Below, in pieces: positions 47,568 through 64,000 of a stretch of DNA of 64,000 nucleotides. Origin of the DNA: Scylla paramamosain (Eukaryota > Arthropoda > Malacostraca > Decapoda > Portunidae). Where the stretch lies: NCBI RefSeq assembly GCF_035594125.1, contig NC_087155.1, positions 6,775,692-6,839,691 of the forward strand. The letters are read 5' to 3'. The translations under genes were made by a program, and so were the position numbers. A model generated the notes under the pieces. The model made no database searches. It worked only from the letters and a program-made list of their open reading frames with translations, and was not told the DNA's origin. Position 1 is the stretch's first letter. The number at the start of each line of letters is the position of its first letter.

Positions 47568-48363
47568 CTCTCGCACGTTTCACATACCCCCCACAAACCT
47601 CAAACCCCGTTGTGCCTCCCAAAGAACACAGGCAGCGCCTTGCAGGGCGGAATCATTATTCTGGGCAACGCCTCCGTATCACTTTCCCCCCTGACTTTTC
47701 ACATATTCCTTTTTTGCCTCCTTTTCTATTGTGTATTTTTACAATATATGTATTCACCTTCAGAAAATAAGTCATAAATGAAGAGGTAAGCAAATAGCCT
47801 TCTGATGATCAATAACGGAATGGGATGCAAGTGTGTACTGTCATGATTCCTTTTTTTTTATTTCAATGAGTATTGAGTTATCTGACTTATTGGTTATTTT
47901 GAGGCGCACACTCCTGGGCTGCCTTGCTGGACTAGACTAGACTGGACTGGACAAAGGAACTTCTGTCAATTTATTCACCCCCTTACCCATCCACCCACCT
48001 TCTCTCTCTCTCTCTCTTTCTAGTGGACAGTCCTTCGCGATAACCACAGCCCATGACGACACAGTATCGGCAGAGACACAGTGAACCTTCCCTCAGCCGA
48101 GTGATAAAACACATCGTCGGGGGAACACGCTAGGTGGAATGTTGGCGTGAGGGAGAACGACAGCCGTGGAGCTCTTTTGGAAGGTCTGTGGTAGTGATGG
48201 TGGTGGTGGTGGTGGTGGGCAAGGAGAAAGTCCAGTGGTAGAACATAAATACGTTGCACGGGTGGCGTGGATGTAGAAAGTGAAATGAGTAGGTGAAGGA
48301 AGACTGGAAGGCGGAGGTTAAATTACTGTCCTCCTACATATGGTGAAGGTTACCTTTCCCACA

Positions 48364-48364
48364 T

Positions 48365-48412
<48 letters not shown>

Positions 48413-48435
48413 TTCTATTACTGCTGCTGCTGCTG

Positions 48436-48489
<54 letters not shown>

Positions 48490-48492
48490 TTA
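48364..48492. repeat. (CTA)n with (CTG)n interruption
   Basis: Trinucleotide run with a short ctgctgctgctgctg block in the middle. Long polyserine or polyleucine frames here are only shadows of the repeat. Confidence 0.95.
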
Positions 48493-48970
48493 CTACTATA
48501 CTCGTACATGAATCAAGGGAAATCAATCACCTAATATATACTGAAGAATGATAGTCACGAGTTAAAAAAAAATATGTAAGAACTTATGGATAACTTTTAA
48601 AGTGTTCTAAAATTATTCAGATATTTATTTGGAAAACTGCGGTAGGAGAATAACTGAATGACAAAATTCGAAATACCCACAGAGTTGTTACTGCTACGTT
48701 ATAGAAATATTAACCTTTAACAAGTTCAAATATTTTACCTCGATCAGCACCATTACAAGGCCCGATCTAATGTTTGTTTCATAGGAGAGAGACAGTAAGC
48801 CGTGAGTGTCCTGAATGCTCTTCGCCCTAGTACAAGAATTATCGGCTCAGCTGATCGCAGTGGTCGCTATGGTTTCGATTATGCAGCGAGCAAAAAACGA
48901 AAAGTCGTACTGACAAAGCTTGGCTGCGCAAAATCCATGTAGTATTTGCTTAATGTGATTGGAAAATGTA

Positions 48971-48973
<3 letters not shown>

Positions 48974-49036
<63 letters not shown>
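48974..49036. repeat. (GA)n
   Basis: Perfect run about 500 bp upstream of the first exon of the plus-strand CCW peptide gene. Confidence 0.95.
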
Positions 49037-49042
<6 letters not shown>

Positions 49043-49531
49043 CTTCCATCTTGGTTTTCTTGATAACGTGGATCTTTCGGTTTATAAAACACCAAGAACG
49101 TCTCGGCGGAACCTGAGACCATACCGACGCTTCTCGCAAACGCCCTTGGTACGCCACGGAAGGCATGGCGCCAAATAACACTGGCAACTCACTGGTGTGC
49201 TCGCGTCTCATGAAACTCATCCTGATACACCTGAACTTGGATTCGAAGTCCTTCATTCTTCAAGTAGCAATGCATGCATTCTAAATATTCCTGTCCCTAA
49301 ATTTCATGGAAAGAAGAAATGCGTGTGCAGTCGTGCCTTTCTGACATGGCACGCAAGCCATGCGAGCACAAAGTACATTGACAAACATAAATGACTACCT
49401 TTCCTGCGGGTGCCCGAGTGCATACCAAGTGGTTCCTCGCCGCCGCTGGGTGTGGCGGCAGGTGGAGGGTATATGTGGAGAGGCGGCGCTGAGAAAGACG
49501 CAGTCCTCCCGCAATCCACCCGGTAGTCGTA

Positions 49532-51689
<2,158 letters not shown>

Positions 51690-51793
51690 TGTTCGGTGAG
51701 TCTGGCGGCACATTCACCTCTCGGCTCGACATGCTGTGTTTTGTGTTGATTCACTGATCGATGCATAGTAAATTATTCATGTCAGTGGTGTGG

Positions 51794-51799
51794 AATAAA
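51794..51799 (+). promoter_or_regulatory. Polyadenylation signal AATAAA
   Basis: Canonical hexamer 105 nt after the stop of the plus-strand CCW peptide gene, in tggaataaatg context. Confidence 0.5.
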
Positions 51800-52247
51800 T
51801 GTTATATTCTATTATATCATTCTACATATACGATGCACGATAATAGATATTTGCTTCATTGCCTCTTACCATGTCACATATTGAAGTTGACGTGTTAAAA
51901 TTACTCTTCTTCTTCTTGCCCTGTTTTCTCACTTTATCTCACGCTCATTTGTTTCTTTCCAAATGTGGACAGGTTGATCAGCACTGCACTAACATGCGGA
52001 GGACTGAAGATCATTGCGTGGCGGGGACGACGCTCGTTCACGCTTTTAATCGTTATGTTATTTAAGCGTCTTAAATTTATACTGCAACAATTTTTTTACA
52101 AGACAACACTATTAAACTTAATCACTACACATAATAATAGTTGATTTACAACCTTTTTTTCTTTTTTTTTTTGAGGAGGATGAATGCTGAGTATATGAAA
52201 TGAATGGTTTATTAATACCTATACTATATCATTATTCCTGAGTAGGA

Positions 52248-52371
<124 letters not shown>

Positions 52372-52692
52372 AAACACTTAAAGCCTTGAGGTTCTTCATT
52401 TACATAAAGTAAAAGTATTTATATCCTCGTTTCTATCCATATGTACAATCTGCATTTCGCTTTAGTCCACAGAGGAAGGATGCAAAAGCTCTTCGAAGTG
52501 TTAAGATTATGGATACACTGCATTTTCAATTATTTATCATTGGTAAGCATTTCTCCTTTCGACTACCATGACGTACTTTATCAAACACAAGGTATGAAAG
52601 TACATAACTGTGCCATAAGCCACGTGCTCAGTGGGGAGAAGTAGACCAACCACATCCAGCATGCAAGTGGTTAGTAGGACAGATACGTGATT

Positions 52693-52834
<142 letters not shown>

Positions 52835-52979
52835 TTTCATAAAAAAAAAAAAAGGCTGAAACAGTAAAGTATTCCCTCAGTATATGCACGCTTCCATGCC
52901 AGGTACTGTCATTTCTGTTATGCAGTCAGCAGACAGACAGGTCTCTGACACGGATGCAGTAGTCATTATAAGGAAGATC

Positions 52980-54060
52980 AGAATAATACCTCCTCAGATC
53001 CACTTCCGATTACCAGAGGGAAAATGCCAGAGGCACCTCCGCTTTGGGGAATCTTGAGGAGGGATTGGAGCGACAGGACAAGATACAGATATGAATTTGT
53101 GATCAGAGGAACCCAACAGAGAAGACAAAGTGACAGCATAAGCAGAAGGATTAGGTTAGGAAAAGGTCAAGAATGTTGGGCGAATCTCCAAGACGATCAG
53201 GAATACAAGTAGGGTATTGTACTAGTCGCTACAGGTCGTGGAGGAAAGTAAAGTTAAAGGCTAATTCACCAGATTGGTTAGTGAAGGGAGAGGAAAACCA
53301 AAGCTGGTAGGGAGCATTGAAGTCTCATGAATGGGATCTCCGTGAAAGGAAAGAGAGTCAGCATGCGTTCCACTTTGGAAGTTAAATGGTCAAAGAACTT
53401 TTTATGGTTAGAGGAGTTAGGTGAGAGGTAAACAGCACAGATAAATTAATTTGAGAGTAACTCTGCAGTCGCCAGATGGTTAGAAAAAAAAATCGAAAGA
53501 TTCAAGAACTTGGGCACAAGATTAATATTTTAGGTCGGTGCGCACAAAGATGCAACATCGAGCTTTGGATTGAAAATGAGGATAGAGAAAGTAGGAGGGA
53601 AGAGAGAAGCGGCTACTGTCAGTTGCTTTAGATGCCTGCGTTTCGGTGAGGAAAAGAAGATGAGGCTTAGTAAAGGAGAGGTGGTGTTCTGCAGACTGAA
53701 TATTAAATACAAGGCCGCGAATGTTGCAGAAGTTAATGAAGAAAAAGTTGAGGGAGGGGGGTATTAAGACATTTAAGGTCGATATCAGAAGGAGAGCAGT
53801 CCAACCTGAGAGTTCCCTACCCAGAATGGGATTCAGAGGCTGGTGTAAGAGTCGCAATTATACGCTTTAAATCTTGAGTGAAGGATGTGCATGTATTAGG
53901 TGCATGTAGAGTTGTTTGAATGAAGAGAGTTATCTTCAGAGGGGAGGCTGTAACTACCCGTTTCTGTTGTGAGACACAAAGGGAAAATTTCAGGGAGGTC
54001 ACAGCTGGGTTACTGATAAGTTCACAGCACCCCTGATCCAGTGACTGAGACCTCATAGGA
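52980..54060 (-). mobile_element. LINE endonuclease fragment, minus strand
   Basis: A minus-strand open frame (53857-53522) has NFCNIRGLVFNIQSAEHHLS and PHLLFLTETQ, the N-terminal strand and glutamate motif of a LINE EEP endonuclease. The continuing decayed region runs down to about 52980 in other frames. No RT is attached. It could be the missing 5' part of family A, but there is no overlap in this window to prove that. Confidence 0.7.
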
Positions 54061-54069
54061 AGTAATTAC

Positions 54070-55340
<1,271 letters not shown>

Positions 55341-55360
55341 CCTGTCCACCACCGCTCAGT

Positions 55361-61703
<6,343 letters not shown>

Positions 61704-62814
61704 GTAAAGTCCTCGCTGAGAAGAGATGTGACGTCCGCATTGTTATCTAGTCTATTTAAACATGCAGAGTGCGTTGCTTCGTTCGAAAACACTTCAATAC
61801 TGGGCAATAGACCTTTATACCCTACTTGACTGATTCTCATAGCCATGCCATGGTGATGAAACACAGAACTTACATAATTTTCCTTGTGAAGACAGACATT
61901 TTTAAATTATTTTATATTTTTTTCCTTCCCTTCTTTCCTTCTTTAACTATATTTGATGAATTAACGTTATTTTCATACTTTATAATATTCAAGAAATACG
62001 TTAATGTAAAGCAAATTTAAATGCGTATGCGAGAAACACACGAATTATACTGAGTGAGTAGGTACGGCTTTGTAATCATGAGTTAAGTACGACCCGGACA
62101 GTGTTTCACTGCAGTAATATGGTTGGTGCGTGATTCCGACCAAATTTGTATTATATACAAAGTTAACTGAAAGAAGAGAAAAAGAAATGTATCCACGCAG
62201 TAGTCTATATGACATAGATATGAATAGGCTAAAGCTGCAATTTTAACCTTTTTTCGACCACAGCATCCTCTGTTAGTACTCGGTTCTACCCAGTGCAGCA
62301 CCCTCTAACTCCGGCTGACATCTGGCTACACTGACTACAGTTACATTAACATAGTTGAAAATGAAGTTGAGTTTAACGACACCCACCCATCCACCCACAC
62401 CCACCCACCCACACAGACACTTGCCAATAAAGTATCCCTTTGATACTTTCATATCCCTTGCGAGGAACATTGACATTTGTACAGGTACGTATGCAGTATT
62501 TTCCGGCATTCCCTAAAATTGATCTCAGCTTCCTCCGGGGGTCCTAGCAGCACTAATGAAAAAAAATAAATAAATAATAATAATAATGAAATAAAATAAA
62601 TAAATAAGTAAATGAATAAGCTGAAGATTTAAGCTAATAGTAAGCATTTATGGCCATAACATAAAGTATAGTGAGAATAGTGAGTGTGGGTACTACGGCA
62701 CTAGGTGTTTCTATTCGTAGCTGGCAAATCTGTTAGGAGAATAGAAATTAAATGTTAGGTGAAGGAAGTGGTCATGAACCTCACCCTGAAAAGGTGTGCT
62801 TACTTTATGAGTAT

Positions 62815-62918
<104 letters not shown>

Positions 62919-63184
62919 AGGAACAAATTCTGTACCACGGAAGTTTAACTCACCTTACAAGCTGTCCTGAATCATTAGTACTTGCGAGTACGCGTCTTAA
63001 TCTCAATGGGTAAATAAAATAACTCGCCCTCAGTTTTGCAGTTTGGGTACCATCTAATGTCCTACTATATCTGAACACATCTCTCCCTTTTACTAGTTCA
63101 TTCTCTACATTATATCGATAGCATTATATAAATAAAAGAAAGTAAATAAGAATGGTCAATGCACGTATACAACAATCATGTATA

Positions 63185-63187
<3 letters not shown>

Positions 63188-63225
<38 letters not shown>
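63188..63225. repeat. (TG)n
   Basis: Perfect run. Confidence 0.95.
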
Positions 63226-63228
<3 letters not shown>

Positions 63229-63768
63229 TCTTTTTTACAATAGTATAAAAAGTCACTACGAGAGAGAGTTCTTAAAACATTTCCTGGCGCAAAGATGGCG
63301 ACAGCATCTACAAGTACAGCCAAGGATACTAGGCAAGCTTTTCTTCCCTGCAGCTAAACTCCCCAGGCGGCCATCCCTATCTATACTCAACATTATCTCA
63401 TGTTCACACTTCATCTATTCTGCTTGTGAAAAATTAACCTCACTAAATAACAACTCCATGGTAAAATAAATTATCAAAAAAAAGGTAACGCTGAAATAAA
63501 AGATATACAAAATTGTTGCCAAAAAATTTACCCTTTTTCAGATATTAAGATATTCAGCGTAACACGTACCATGCATACTTACCATCAAGCTCTGGGAGTA
63601 TACGCACTCCTCCCACAGGGCAGGACTCCTCTTTTAAATATTCTGCTCATTATTCAAATATGCAATAAAGGTAACATTTGGAATCAAGTCAGAAACTAAA
63701 TAATTAATAATATTGAAATAACAATTAATTTGATGATAATAATAACGCACGAAAAAAAAAAAAATGAA

Positions 63769-63772
<4 letters not shown>

Positions 63773-63810
<38 letters not shown>
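63773..63810. repeat. (CA)n
   Basis: Perfect run near the right edge. Confidence 0.95.
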
Positions 63811-63812
<2 letters not shown>

Positions 63813-64000
63813 ATTACACACACAAGGTTGCACAAATAAGACAGTCGCGGCCATGCCATATAGGCTGCGCGTCTGCTGTGTATGAGCAGTCACTTCCTCT
63901 TCCATTTTCTGTCGTCATAAGCGTGGGGCTAGGGAGGTTATACGCACTTCCCTATTTGTCATCGCAGGTGAAGCGACATCAATACACTTGCAAGGTCACT

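Noticed and set aside
48180..48240. Valine-rich run (gtggtggtggtggtggtg) resembling the signal exon of the CCW genes
   Set aside because: No acceptor of comparable quality, no core exon in phase nearby; a simple GTG repeat explains it.

Overview
This is eukaryotic, intron-rich, AT-rich DNA. Its very dense dinucleotide and trinucleotide microsatellites, degenerate non-LTR retrotransposons and arthropod-like gene structures point to an arthropod, most likely a decapod crustacean. The species is not determined. Nothing bacterial, viral or organellar is evident.

Left part (1-14,600): a minus-strand gene for translation initiation factor eIF1A. Five coding exons run from the ATG at 14,527 down to 1,350; the terminal exon with the stop was not found. 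Its introns hold a hAT-like element split by a LINE, two CR1-like LINE fragments and a LINE with both ORF1 and endonuclease remains.

Middle (18,272-37,857): a complete plus-strand IFT88 gene. Sixteen coding exons join in frame to 838 codons plus stop. IFT88 is the tetratricopeptide-repeat subunit of the intraflagellar transport B complex. Its introns contain more LINE copies, a tRNA-like SINE, a pogo-like DNA element carrying a Harbinger-like ORF, and long microsatellites, one of them ending 23 bp before an exon. eIF1A and IFT88 are head to head, with about 3.7 kb between their start codons.

Right part (38,000-64,000): mostly repeats, including a LINE 3' end, a decayed hAT/GTF2IRD2-like transposase, a CR1 remnant, a LINE endonuclease fragment and a 1.74-kb DNA transposon with about 200-bp terminal inverted repeats. 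Two small four-exon genes lie here that I do not recognise from any named family. They are on opposite strands and converge (49,532-51,689 plus; 61,703-55,361 minus). Both encode short predicted secreted precursors with identical intron phases and a near-identical 74-nt third exon carrying the core PHxVPCCWxGYDAEGF(S/T)R. Most nucleotide differences in the core are synonymous, which argues that both are real and under selection. This paralogous pair of candidate peptide-hormone or secreted-peptide genes is the most interesting content of the window.

Apart from eIF1A and IFT88 being housekeeping and ciliary genes, no functional link among the genes is visible.
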